From Gordonibacter faecis (GTDB lineage Bacteria > Actinomycetota > Coriobacteriia > Coriobacteriales > Eggerthellaceae): 64,000 bases of DNA. Positions 9,706-18,584 of this stretch are shown in pieces; the first letter of the stretch is position 1; the number at the start of each line of letters is the position of its first letter. Where the stretch lies: contig NZ_JASJEU010000007.1 of assembly GCF_030077735.1 (NCBI RefSeq), positions 1-64,000 of the forward strand, in the 5' to 3' direction. Under the pieces are notes generated by a model that saw only the letters and a program-made list of their open reading frames with translations, was not told the origin of the DNA and ran no database searches. The translations under genes were made by a program, and so were the position numbers.

Positions 9706-10151
9706 GTCTCTTCCGGGCGCTCCGACGCGGCGCGGCTTCCGGGCCGTCGCCCGCCGCTGCCGAGGCGGTCGGCGAGCTTCCTGAACGACTCCTCCGACAG
9801 GCAGTGCTCCATGCGGCAGGCCTCGGCCGAGGCGGTCTCGGCGTCCACGCCGGACTCGGCGAGCAGCCGCTCGAAGAAGCGGTGCTTGGCGAGGGTGGCC
9901 TCGGCGAGGCGCCCGCCCTCCTCGGTCAGCCGCACGTCGCGGCCGACCACCTCGGCGAGGCCCCTGCGCGCCAGGTTGCCGAGCGCCTTGGTGACGCTCG
10001 GCTTGGCGACGCCCATGCGCTCGGCGATGTCCACGTTGCGGCACGACCCGCGCAGGCGGCGGATCACGAGGATGGCCTCGAGGTAGTCCTCCGAGGATTC
10101 GGTTGGCACTCTGCTCCGTGCGCCGCAGCCAGCGTTGGCGTCATCCCTCAT
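9702..10151 (-). CDS. DtxR/MntR-family metal-dependent repressor
   Basis: A 149-residue protein with an N-terminal winged helix (SSEDYLEAILVIRRL ... AERMGVAKPSVTKAL) and a dimerisation/metal domain containing EACRMEHCLSEESF, the usual DtxR metal-ligand region. There is no SH3-like third domain, so it resembles short MntR-type members. The start was placed at 10151 because GAGAGG sits 9 nt upstream; longer in-frame starts exist. It is encoded just downstream of the ECF/ABC transporter genes and on the same strand, so iron or manganese control of that transporter is the natural inference. No clear DtxR box was found. Confidence 0.85.
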   Translation of the reverse strand: MRDDANAGCGARSRVPTESSEDYLEAILVIRRLRGSCRNVDIAERMGVAKPSVTKALGNLARRGLAEVVGRDVRLTEEGGRLAEATLAKHRFFERLLAESGVDAETASAEACRMEHCLSEESFRKLADRLGSGGRRPGSRAASERPEET

Positions 10152-10376
10152 TTCAATCATCCTCTCGTTCGCCAAGCCCCTGCAGGCGACATGGATAGCA
10201 TCACGGGCAATCTGCGACATGAGCCGACTTTGCATCGGCAAAGATGACGAGATCGACCTATTAGTGATGTTGTCCCCCTTATCGAAGAAAAACCTGGGTC
10301 TGCTCCATGTGACACGCCCCTTCTGCCATTCGAAAAGAGCCATGGAGTCGACTCCCACTGCGTTAAGTGAAAGCAA

Positions 10377-11825
10377 CTAGCGAACGCGCCCCATAAACCT
10401 AAGGACGCTTTCGCTGGACCCGTGCGCTCGCAGATCGACTTTCTCGCAGCCGCTCCGCCCCACCATCAGAGCCGAAGTGCAGACCTTGAACAAAAACTCA
10501 AGGTCATGGGTGATGACAGCCACGGGACGGCCTTTGGCAAGCTCCTCGATGAGCCCGGCGATCCTCGCCATGTGCATGAAGTCGAGGCCCGATGTCGGCT
10601 CATCCAGAACGACGATCTTCTTGCTGCTCAAAAAGGCGCAAGCCAGCGCCAAACGCTGCTTCTGGCCCCCCGATAGATTCTGCGGATGCTCGGTCCTCTT
10701 GTCCCATAGGTCGATGGCCTTGACGATACGCGCTACCTCGTTGAGACGGTTGTCGTCGATGTTTTTCTGGTCGGTCAGGATCTCGTTTTCCACCGTGTCG
10801 AAGAACAACTGGTAATCGACGTCTTGCATCATGTAGTACGATCGGCGAAGCCTCTGCCGCGGTCCAACCCCCCACGAGAAGGCCTGTCGACCGCCCGCAA
10901 GGCCGCACATCGCCCGGGCGAGCGTGCTCTTTCCGACTCCGTTTGCCCCAAGGACGCCCATAACCTCGCCCTCTCGCAAAGAGAGCGTCAAGGGCCCAAT
11001 CAGGGCTCGCCCGCCTGCGGAGACCGAAACGCCCTTCATTGAGGCAGTCTCTGCCCCAAGCTGACGGTGGTTTTCCGGATTCAAGCCGTGCAAATCAAGT
11101 GCACGAAGCCCATAGCGCGCGCAATCCTCAGCACGAAGCCGACCCGCTGCGAACGAATCGATGATTTGACCGCCTGCCATGACGTAGAGCCTGTCGTAGA
11201 GATCCGCCAGAAAGTAAAGCCTGTGCTCGGCGATGACGACGGTCTTGCCGAGGGCCTTCAAATCGGCGAGGATTCGGCGAAAGTCCTCTATCCCTTCGTG
11301 GTCGAGGCTGGCGGACGGCTCGTCGAAGAAAATCACCTGGGTGTCGTAGACGAGCGTCGAGGCTATGGCGACGCGCTGCTTCTCTCCTCCCGAGAGGCCT
11401 ATGAGGTCCTTGCCCGCCAGATGCGCGATTTTCATGCTCTCGAAAGCCGACTCGACCCTTTCGATCAGCTCCTCGCGAGGCATGCCCAGATTCTCGCCGA
11501 CGAGGGCCACCTCGTCGGCCGCCTTGCGGGTGAAGAACTGGTCGGTCGGATTCTGGAACACGTTGCCGATCGCACGGGCAAGCTCGCCGGAGGAAAATTC
11601 TCCCAGGCTTTTCCCGAGAAGCTCGATTCTCCCATCGAGCTCACCTTCGTACTGATCGGGAATCAGGCCGTTCATAACCCGCATGAGAGTGGTCTTCCCG
11701 CATCCGGAGTTGCCAGTGAGCACGACGAGCTCGCCGCGCTCCACCGAAAACCGCACGTTCTTCAACGCCGCGAGATCTTCTCCCTTGTACGAGAAAGACC
11801 GAATGCCGACGTCAATCACACCCAT
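10377..11825 (-). CDS. ECF transporter energising ATPase, two fused ABC domains (EcfA-A')
   Basis: A 482-residue tandem ATPase. Domain 1 has Walker A GNSGCGKTT, the ECF-type Q-loop NVFQNPTDQFF, signature LSGGEKQR and Walker B VIFFDEPSASLD. Domain 2 has Walker A GANGVGKST, signature LSGGQKQR and VVLDEPTSGLD. Both sites look complete. Its ATG overlaps the end of the EcfT gene by 10 nt. It powers a vitamin/metal/metallophore importer with the T and S components encoded just upstream. Confidence 0.92.
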   Translation of the reverse strand: MGVIDVGIRSFSYKGEDLAALKNVRFSVERGELVVLTGNSGCGKTTLMRVMNGLIPDQYEGELDGRIELLGKSLGEFSSGELARAIGNVFQNPTDQFFTRKAADEVALVGENLGMPREELIERVESAFESMKIAHLAGKDLIGLSGGEKQRVAIASTLVYDTQVIFFDEPSASLDHEGIEDFRRILADLKALGKTVVIAEHRLYFLADLYDRLYVMAGGQIIDSFAAGRLRAEDCARYGLRALDLHGLNPENHRQLGAETASMKGVSVSAGGRALIGPLTLSLREGEVMGVLGANGVGKSTLARAMCGLAGGRQAFSWGVGPRQRLRRSYYMMQDVDYQLFFDTVENEILTDQKNIDDNRLNEVARIVKAIDLWDKRTEHPQNLSGGQKQRLALACAFLSSKKIVVLDEPTSGLDFMHMARIAGLIEELAKGRPVAVITHDLEFLFKVCTSALMVGRSGCEKVDLRAHGSSESVLRFMGRVR

Positions 11826-12514
11826 ACCGCGACCCCCAAAAGAGCGACTCCGGCGCCCAAGGCGGCGCCGTCAAGCAGACCGAAGGAGAGACTTCGGTAG
11901 CTCGTCTTTTCGCAATCCGCTTCGATTCCTTTCGAAATCACGGAGGAGACGAGCGTCTCGCTCACGTGCAGGCACTTGTACACAAGGGGAACGAAGTAGA
12001 GCTCGAAGGCGCGCACCGGGCGGAGCGGGCTCGGGCGCAGCCCGCGAACCCGCATCCCGCGCTTTATCTCCTTCACGCGGCCGCCCATCTCGTCGAGGAA
12101 GCGCAACCCTATGACTGCGCCGACTGCGGCTCTGTTCGGAACGTGCAGCTTGCGCATGCTCGCCAGAAGCTTCGAGGAGCTCGTCATCATGAGGGCGCAA
12201 CCGACGTTGACGACAGGGAAGACCCTCACCACCAAAACCGCCACGCCCAGGAAGATGCTCGTGACATAGCCGATGTCGACATGCAGGATCAGCTGCACGA
12301 CCCCGCATGCCACCGCAAAGAGCGCGAGCTGCCTCAAGAAGGACGCCGGCGAGACGTCCAAAAGGACGAGAAACGACAGCGCCAGCACGAGGGCATATAC
12401 CAGCTGATTGGCGAGAAACGCTTGGATAAGCGCCAGAAGCGTCAGCGCGAAGAGCGTCAGCGGGTGCAGATGCCCCTCGCGCCCGCCGTCGAGCAAACCC
12501 GTTCGCCCCATCAA
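11816..12514 (-). CDS. ECF transporter transmembrane component (EcfT)
   Basis: A 232-residue protein with about five membrane helices and the coupling-helix motif RGMRVRG (A-R-G type) near residue 155 that contacts the ATPases. The start codon overlaps the stop of the S-component gene by 4 nt, and the 3' end overlaps the ATPase gene. The S-T-A order in one coupled operon indicates a dedicated (group I) ECF transporter. Confidence 0.88.
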   Translation of the reverse strand: MMGRTGLLDGGREGHLHPLTLFALTLLALIQAFLANQLVYALVLALSFLVLLDVSPASFLRQLALFAVACGVVQLILHVDIGYVTSIFLGVAVLVVRVFPVVNVGCALMMTSSSKLLASMRKLHVPNRAAVGAVIGLRFLDEMGGRVKEIKRGMRVRGLRPSPLRPVRAFELYFVPLVYKCLHVSETLVSSVISKGIEADCEKTSYRSLSFGLLDGAALGAGVALLGVAVWV

Positions 12515-13092
12515 CCCAGCCTGCTTTCCTTCGCGCCCTTTTCGAAGAACTTGTCGTTAATGAACATTCCGAAACGCCCGGCCAGAAGCTCGGTCACAAT
12601 ATTGATCAGCACGCAGATGGCCATCATATCGACCGTGTACATCGCCACCATCTGCTGCGCCTGCTCAAGCGAGATGCTCTCGACGAAAGTCGCCAGTCCA
12701 TCGGATCCCAGAACGAGCACGAACACTATCATGTGCATCGAGTAGATGAACATCGATGCCGAAAACGACAGCCACACCCTCTTCTTGTTTCCGTAGTCGC
12801 CGGCGATGACCTCAGCGACGATGCCCGCGATCAGGCACAGGGGCGTCGCGACGGCGAAGCCCATGATCGCGTAGAGCACGCCGTAGATCAACCAGAAGCA
12901 GAAGGCCGTCCCCCGTTTTTGCACCTTGCGCGCCATGATGACGTAGACAGGACCGACGAAGAAGGCCGCGAATCCCGCCGAGACGTACATGGAAAGCGCG
13001 CCGAACATGCCTGTTATCATGCCGACGCCCATCCCGAGGGCGAATCCGATCACTCCCAGTACCGCTATTGTCGCGATGTCCTTCAGTTTCAT
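12511..13092 (-). CDS. MptD/Trep_Strep-type ECF substrate-specificity (S) component
   Basis: A 193-residue, six-helix membrane protein with an N-terminal segment (IAVLGVIGFALGMGVGMI) like the MptD/Trep_Strep family of S components. In other bacteria such S components occur beside IrtAB/YbtPQ-like half-transporters and DtxR regulators, as here. The substrate cannot be read from sequence; a metallophore or another metal-related ligand is inferred from the neighbours. Confidence 0.8.
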   Translation of the reverse strand: MKLKDIATIAVLGVIGFALGMGVGMITGMFGALSMYVSAGFAAFFVGPVYVIMARKVQKRGTAFCFWLIYGVLYAIMGFAVATPLCLIAGIVAEVIAGDYGNKKRVWLSFSASMFIYSMHMIVFVLVLGSDGLATFVESISLEQAQQMVAMYTVDMMAICVLINIVTELLAGRFGMFINDKFFEKGAKESRLG

Positions 13093-13116
13093 GTGAGCCT
13101 CCTTTTGCTCGGTTTG

Positions 13117-14871
13117 CTATGCCAATTGCCACTGGGAGCCCGCGGTGCGCTTGTCCCAGAAGTCTTTGTATTCTCCTTCGAGGTCGATCAGCTCGTCGTG
13201 CGTTCCCATCTCCGCAACCTTGCCCGAGCTGTCCATGACCACGATCTTGTCCGCCATGCGCACGGTTTCGAGCTTGTGCGCGACCACGATGAGCGTGGAG
13301 CCCCGTTTGAGCGTCTCTATTGAACGAACGACGTTCTTCTCGTTTTCCGCATCGAGAGCCGACGTCGCCTCGTCCAGAAGCACGATGGGAGCCTGCTTGA
13401 GAAGTGCTCGAGCGATGGAAACACGCTGCCGCTCGCCGCCGGAAAGCGAGCGACCTCCTTCGCCGCACAGCGTCTCCCAGCCCTCAGGAAGGCGCTCGAC
13501 GACCTCCGTCACCCCGGCAAGGTCGGCGACCGCGCGAAGCTGTTCCTCCGAAGCGTCCGGGTTCGCCATAAGCACGTTGTTTCGCAGTGTGTCGTTAAAG
13601 AGGTAGACGTCCTGGAAAACGAAGGACACCCGAGAGAAAAGGTCTTCCGTCGTCATATCGCGGACGTCTACGCCGCCGATCCTGACCGTTCCGTCGTCGA
13701 TGTCGTAAAAACGCGCGATCAGCTTGAGCAAGGTCGTCTTGCCGCAGCCGGACGGACCCACGATGGCGACCATGCTGCCTTCCGGAACGTCGAGGTCGAT
13801 CCCTCGAAGGACTGGCTTTTCCTTCATGTAAGAGAAGCGAACCCCTCCCATTCGGACGCTTGCGTCGGTCGGACAAGCCCTCGACTCGCCCACGACCGGC
13901 AACTCGGCCGCTTCGACGACCTCGTCCATGCCGTCAAGCATTGCCCGGCGGTCCTCCATGCCGAATAGGGCTGAGGCGACCTCGTTGAGTAGGGTGGTGA
14001 ACCTCAATGCGACGCCGATCATGACCACCGTCTCAAGCGCCCCGATGCTTCCGTTTGCACCCAAGCAACTCACCGCGATGATCATGCCCACGACGAGCGC
14101 CTGCACGCTCGCCCCGGAAAGAATTTCGCCGAGGGCACTCCACCACAGGCCGCGGATCGACCGCTTTCTACCTTCTACGAAACTGCCCTCAAGCTCCGCA
14201 TAGTCGGCGCCCGCACCGCAGGCGCGCAGCGCTCCTTGGCACCGTGCGAACTCGACTATTCTCGCGGCGATGTCCCGCTCGGCGGAATCCTCCAGCCCGT
14301 TTCCTTTTCCGACGCATGCTTGCGAAACACGCAGAAGAAGGAAAAGAATCGGGATGGAAAGCGTCAGCATGATTCCAATTTGCCAGCTCCAAAGCCACAC
14401 GGCAACGCAGAACACGACTGCTGCGGCGGCGTTTTTGATGAGCTGGCCGACATAAAGCGCGGCGGCTTGTCCGGTCGAGATCATTTCCTGCGTGACCATG
14501 CGCGAAAGCCTTCCGGCGCTGTCCGCCTTGAACCAGCCGAGCGGTAAACGCGACACCTTGTTCCCGATGACCACCTGCATATTGCGCATGAAGCCTAACC
14601 CCGCTGCATAGCTGAGCTTGGTGCCGAAGAACGAGGCTGTCGAACCGACGACTGTCACCGCTGCAAGTACGACCGCCCAGCTCCAGAATGTCAAACCCCA
14701 TTGGGGGTCGCCGGACTGGAGAGCCATGGTCGCCGGCATCATGATGGCAAGGCCGATGCCGCACATCACGCCGGAAAGGGCGTAGAGCAGAGTTCCCAGA
14801 CGGTGCTGGCGCCTATCGCTCTCGTCCATATAACGACGAAGCCTCGGTAAGAAGCGTTTGGAATTACTCAT
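13117..14871 (-). CDS. ABC transporter half-unit (six-helix membrane domain plus ATPase), IrtB/YbtQ-like
   Basis: About 584 residues: an N-terminal type IV (exporter-fold) membrane domain, then an ATPase with Walker A GPSGCGKTT, signature LSGGERQR and Walker B VLLDEATSALD. The ATG at 14871 overlaps the end of the upstream half-transporter gene; the ATG at 14877 is an alternative. It probably forms a heterodimer with that partner. Exporter-fold pairs can import metallophores (IrtAB in mycobacteria, YbtPQ in Yersinia); the linked ECF and DtxR genes favour that reading over drug export. Confidence 0.88.
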   Translation of the reverse strand: MSNSKRFLPRLRRYMDESDRRQHRLGTLLYALSGVMCGIGLAIMMPATMALQSGDPQWGLTFWSWAVVLAAVTVVGSTASFFGTKLSYAAGLGFMRNMQVVIGNKVSRLPLGWFKADSAGRLSRMVTQEMISTGQAAALYVGQLIKNAAAAVVFCVAVWLWSWQIGIMLTLSIPILFLLLRVSQACVGKGNGLEDSAERDIAARIVEFARCQGALRACGAGADYAELEGSFVEGRKRSIRGLWWSALGEILSGASVQALVVGMIIAVSCLGANGSIGALETVVMIGVALRFTTLLNEVASALFGMEDRRAMLDGMDEVVEAAELPVVGESRACPTDASVRMGGVRFSYMKEKPVLRGIDLDVPEGSMVAIVGPSGCGKTTLLKLIARFYDIDDGTVRIGGVDVRDMTTEDLFSRVSFVFQDVYLFNDTLRNNVLMANPDASEEQLRAVADLAGVTEVVERLPEGWETLCGEGGRSLSGGERQRVSIARALLKQAPIVLLDEATSALDAENEKNVVRSIETLKRGSTLIVVAHKLETVRMADKIVVMDSSGKVAEMGTHDELIDLEGEYKDFWDKRTAGSQWQLA

Positions 14872-16657
14872 CTGCATCGCCCTCTTCTTCACTGCCGCAG
14901 AGGCCTCCCTGCTTGAGAAGCGCCTGGTAATGCTCGTTGTCTTGAATCTCCGTATGCGTTCCAAGGGCGACGATGCTGCCTTCTTCCAACACGGCTATTT
15001 GATCGGCACCTAGAACGGCGTTGGGCCGGTGGGCGATGGCCAGAACGGTTCGGCCCTCGACCAAGGCGTTTAGCGCTTTCTGGATTTCGAGCTCTGAATC
15101 CGGGTCAGCAAAAGCGGTGGCCTCATCCATGATGAGGATCGGCGCGTCGGCCAAAAGGGCGCGCGCTATGCTCACGCGCTGGCTCTCGCCGCCTGAGAGC
15201 GAGCAGTCCGTTCCTAAAACGCTGTCGTACCCCTTGGGCAGCGACATGATGAAATCGTCGATCTGTGCTGTGCGGGCAGCCTCCCGAATCTCTTCCAGGG
15301 AAGCCTCCGGCTTAGCTAAAGAAATGTTCCTCCCGATGGAGGCGTTAATCAGCATGGGATCCTGGAGCACGAACGAGATCGAGCTGTAGAGGTCGCGGGA
15401 GGAGATGTCTCGCAGGTCGACGCCGCCGAGGCGGATGGAGCCGCTTTCCGGATCGTCGAAACGCGCGATGAGCGTGGCTAGCGTCGTTTTTCCCGAGCCT
15501 GACGGGCCGATGAGCGCCGTCATGGTGCCGGGATTGAGGACAAGGCTGACGCCGCGCAAGGCCTGGGTATCGCCGTAGGAATACGACACGCCGCTCACCT
15601 CAATGACGACCCCGTCGGGCTTCATCGGGGTTTCCGACTCGGAAATCGACGGCGTGTCCAGGATCCCGCACAGCCTGACAGCGGCGGCACCGGCCATCTG
15701 GTACGACCATGTGCTGTTGGCGACAGCGCTGATGGCGGTCGGAAGCACGATGGCTATCAGCGCGCACGCGAGAACCTGGGGGAGAGTGGCCAGCCCCGCC
15801 CCCATGACGATCGCGCTGCCGCAGAGGTTGATCAGCAGAAGCAAGGGAGAGGAGATGAGCTCGCCGGCAATCGAGCAAAGCCCAATGAGCGGGGCGCACC
15901 AGTCCCAGTACGACTTTGAGAATGCCGATGCGGCGTCCGCGTAATTACGATGCGCCTCTCCCGTCTTCCCGAACGCTTTGACCACCTTGATGCCGGACAC
16001 GAGCTCGACCATCGTCGAAGACACTTGTGCAAGGTGCCCGTTCATCTCGGCGGTTTTCGGTCCCATATCCTTCATGGAGAGCGTCTGCAGCAGAAAAAAG
16101 AGGGGGATTGTGGCGATGCCGATCAACGCCAGACGCCAATTGACCCAGAGCATGAAAGCCAGAAGGACCATCGGCTGCAAAACGCCGTTGAGACGATCGA
16201 CCGGCCCGTGCGCGATGACGGTGTGGACCGTCTTCGTGTCATCCTGCACAGCGCTTCTGACCTTGCCGGATTCCGTAGCGCTGAACCAAGCAAGAGGCGC
16301 GTGGCTCAGCCGCTCGACGATACCCTTGCGGATGACGTAGCGCAGCTTCATGTCGGCAAAATGCGTGATAATGAGCGCGAGAGCGCGGAAGAACAGCTGC
16401 GAGAGGAACGTCATAACGAGAAGGAGCGCGATTTCGTGCACCTTGGACGCATCGGCCTGCGCGAGCGGGCCTTCCCCCGCTAGGAACAGGTCCCCCAGCC
16501 ACACCAAAGCCAAATACGGCGCAAAGGACAGAAGCGCCGAAAGCACGGTGAACGCCTGCGCCAGCATGACGCGCCCCCTGACGGAACCAGACAGGCGCCT
16601 GATAGCCTCTCGCCCCGCTTCGTCCCGTTGCCGGTCTTGCTCGCTTGTCTCTGCCAT
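14864..16657 (-). CDS. ABC transporter half-unit, IrtA/YbtP-like
   Basis: About 597 residues with six membrane helices and an ATPase: Walker A GPSGSGKTT, signature LSGGESQR, Walker B ILIMDEATAFADPD. The 'ATAFADP' extension is one I associate with IrtAB/YbtPQ-like transporters. The ATG at 16657 was chosen because GAGGTG lies 6 nt upstream. It is the first gene of the transporter operon. A candidate TetR operator lies about 35 nt upstream, between it and the TetR gene. Confidence 0.88.
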   Translation of the reverse strand: MAETSEQDRQRDEAGREAIRRLSGSVRGRVMLAQAFTVLSALLSFAPYLALVWLGDLFLAGEGPLAQADASKVHEIALLLVMTFLSQLFFRALALIITHFADMKLRYVIRKGIVERLSHAPLAWFSATESGKVRSAVQDDTKTVHTVIAHGPVDRLNGVLQPMVLLAFMLWVNWRLALIGIATIPLFFLLQTLSMKDMGPKTAEMNGHLAQVSSTMVELVSGIKVVKAFGKTGEAHRNYADAASAFSKSYWDWCAPLIGLCSIAGELISSPLLLLINLCGSAIVMGAGLATLPQVLACALIAIVLPTAISAVANSTWSYQMAGAAAVRLCGILDTPSISESETPMKPDGVVIEVSGVSYSYGDTQALRGVSLVLNPGTMTALIGPSGSGKTTLATLIARFDDPESGSIRLGGVDLRDISSRDLYSSISFVLQDPMLINASIGRNISLAKPEASLEEIREAARTAQIDDFIMSLPKGYDSVLGTDCSLSGGESQRVSIARALLADAPILIMDEATAFADPDSELEIQKALNALVEGRTVLAIAHRPNAVLGADQIAVLEEGSIVALGTHTEIQDNEHYQALLKQGGLCGSEEEGDADE

Positions 16658-16690
16658 GGGCATCACCTCAAGTATAGTCTCGGTTAATAA

Positions 16691-16706
16691 TGACTTAGTT
16701 ATCTTT
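16691..16706 (+). promoter_or_regulatory. Candidate TetR operator 1 (before the ABC/ECF operon)
   Basis: The sequence TGACTTAGTTATCTTT differs at only two positions from TAACTTAGATATCTTT at 17391-17406. Its core TGACT-T-AGTTA is a near palindrome. Its position before the transporter operon fits repression by the adjacent TetR protein. Confidence 0.55.
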
Positions 16707-16729
16707 GACGGCAAAAAAAGAAAGAGCCG

Positions 16730-17368
16730 TTAAAGCGTGCGATATTTCTCCCAGCCCGCATTGAAGAACGTTGAAATGACCTCGGTTGTCGCGTTGAGTT
16801 CCTCGATGCTCTTCGCGTGGATGATATTCTCGGAAAGAGCGCTGAAGAACGCGTGGTTGACGATGTGGAGAGACTCTTTCGAGATGACGGTTCGAGCCTT
16901 CTCTGCGCCGTGGATCAGCTCGAGAACGCGGAGGGTGGTCCTGTCCTCCTCGTCGACGAGCCAGTCCAGGAAGTGCTCGTAGGGGGTGCCGTAGGAGCGG
17001 AACACAAGGAGCTCGTAGATGTCGCGATGGGAGTACAGCATCGCCGTGGTCGCGAGCGTCCCCGCCGCCTTGGCCTCGAGCGCGGCGCGCACCTGCTCCG
17101 GGGTCACGGGCTTCCCTTCGTCGTACCCGGCGAAACCTCGCTTCTCGCCTTGGGCGTAAGCTTTGCGAATCATGCTCGCCAGCGGCTCGACCAGCTCCGA
17201 GAAGAGCGCCTCCTTGTCTTTGAAATGCTTGTAGAACGCCCCGGTGGTCACGCCGGCAGCCTTGCAGATCCTGCGCAGGTTCGCCTTCTCGAACCCCTCT
17301 TCCAGAAACGCCGCAAGACCGCTCTTCAAGATGCGCTCGTGCGTCTCCTGGTAGTTGCCGTTGCTCAC
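16730..17368 (-). CDS. TetR-family regulator of the ABC/ECF cargo
   Basis: A 212-residue protein. The N-terminal HTH (LRRICKAAGVTTGAFYKHFKDKEALF) is typical of TetR; the C-terminal ligand domain is unassigned. The GTG at 17368 has GGGAGG at 9 nt spacing; the GTG at 17377 would leave no spacing. It reads in the same direction as the transporter operon. Two matching 16-bp sites, one before this gene and one before the first ABC gene, suggest it controls itself and the transporter. Confidence 0.85.
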   Translation of the reverse strand: MSNGNYQETHERILKSGLAAFLEEGFEKANLRRICKAAGVTTGAFYKHFKDKEALFSELVEPLASMIRKAYAQGEKRGFAGYDEGKPVTPEQVRAALEAKAAGTLATTAMLYSHRDIYELLVFRSYGTPYEHFLDWLVDEEDRTTLRVLELIHGAEKARTVISKESLHIVNHAFFSALSENIIHAKSIEELNATTEVISTFFNAGWEKYRTL

Positions 17369-17390
17369 TGCGGTCACCTCCCTTCAAAAG

Positions 17391-17406
17391 TAACTTAGAT
17401 ATCTTT
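17391..17406 (+). promoter_or_regulatory. Candidate TetR operator 2 (before the TetR gene)
   Basis: TAACTTAGATATCTTT is a near copy (14 of 16) of the site at 16691-16706 and lies 22 nt upstream of the TetR start. The paired positions argue for autoregulation plus operon control. Confidence 0.55.
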
Positions 17407-18059
17407 CGTTCTGGGGAATTTTGCCACCAAAGTTAGTCACCGTCAACTCTTATGCTCATGGCATCTCGGCAGAAGCAACCTTGGCTTGGTAGGCGGAGGA
17501 GCATCAGGAAACCGCCTAGTTAATCTAGGCGGGAACTATCCCTGCTCGAATCAAAACGGGGCACCCCGAAGGAATCTGTCTGGCTGCAATCACGTCGCAT
17601 ACGGCTCGCTCCACTCGAGGAACTCGCCTATGAACGCGAAGCGGCCCCTTCTTCCTATCCATCATCCTCCGCGGCGGTAGGGAGGTCGTTCCAAGGAGGC
17701 TCCATCGCAGACCGTGCTCCTGCTCGCGCGCGGGAGTATCGCCATCTCCGCCACCTAGCACGTTTTCTGGATTGGCGCGGGACCTCGACGTGAGGGCATT
17801 TTGCTGGCTTAACCGCCATGCGCCAGCTCACTTATCAGGTAAGGTTTGCTCTTTGCGGGTATAGCGTGTTTTTTGTTTTCCCCAGCCCGTTTAGACGAGG
17901 ATTCTCTGCTTGGATCAAAAAAGAAAGTCCCGGCGAACCAGTGGCGACAAGAGAAGAATCGGCCCAGTTACTGCTTTTTATGAAGGGCTGGCAATCTGCA
18001 CCCATCGCAAGAGTGCGGTTTTGTCCGTCGCAGTCCTTGCCGCAATGAAACTGCGCTTA
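17407..18059 (+). other. Gene-poor spacer with a three-armed hairpin
   Basis: About 650 bases with no convincing gene. Short open frames on both strands lack a credible ribosome site or recognisable motifs. The notable structure is TAGGCGG (17490-17496), CCGCCTA (17512-17518) and TAGGCGG (17526-17532): the middle arm can pair with either neighbour. The spacer separates the transporter cargo from the mobilisation genes and has lower GC than either. Confidence 0.5.
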
Positions 18060-18584
18060 TCAGAACCGCGGCCCGCTTGAGGCCTCGGAGAGTTGGCCCG
18101 CCATCATCGCCTCGAAGCATTCGGCGGGAACCCCCATGGCATCGAGCACGACCGCCTCCTGGGCCCCGGTGCTTCCGAGGAGGAATCGGTACGCCACGGC
18201 TGCCTTCGCCGCCAGCTCTTCGGCGCACTCCCACGCCCAGGAGAGGGCCGCTGCGTCGACCAGCTCGCCGGCAACCCGCGCGAGCACGGTCTCGCCGTCC
18301 ATGGTCAGCCGATTGAGCCGCTCCAAGTCGTCGGCGTCGGCGATGAGAAAGCTCCATCCGTCGCGCCTGCGGGCGACGGGAAGCCCCGTCGGCCCCGTCT
18401 CGTCCCGGTACGCGTCGACCGCCTCGTGGTAGTAGGAGCGGAGCCAGAGGCTGTCGTCCGCCACGTCGGACAGGTCGAGCGTGTAGTTGGTGAGCAGGTT
18501 GCCTGGCTGGGGCACCCCGTCGACGAGGTGGTCGGTGTCGAAGACGTCGATGCGCCCTCCGGAATAGTACGCCTTGATGATCAC
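18060..18584 (-). CDS. Conserved protein encoded after the relaxase, function unknown
   Basis: A 174-residue protein that begins MIIKAYYSGGRIDVFDTDHL. It is soluble and mixed alpha/beta, with no motif I recognise. Its GTG start overlaps the relaxase stop by 4 nt (GTGA), which shows translational coupling and settles the start. It probably belongs to the mobilisation module or to element maintenance. Confidence 0.7.
   Translation of the reverse strand: MIIKAYYSGGRIDVFDTDHLVDGVPQPGNLLTNYTLDLSDVADDSLWLRSYYHEAVDAYRDETGPTGLPVARRRDGWSFLIADADDLERLNRLTMDGETVLARVAGELVDAAALSWAWECAEELAAKAAVAYRFLLGSTGAQEAVVLDAMGVPAECFEAMMAGQLSEASSGPRF

Noticed and set aside
17436..17453. A possible DtxR/MntR box (AGTTAG...TCAACT)
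   Set aside because: The symmetry is too weak against known DtxR or MntR boxes to annotate.
17486..17761. Short frames on both strands in the 17.4-18.1 kb spacer
   Set aside because: No start signal, no recognisable motif and conflicting strands.
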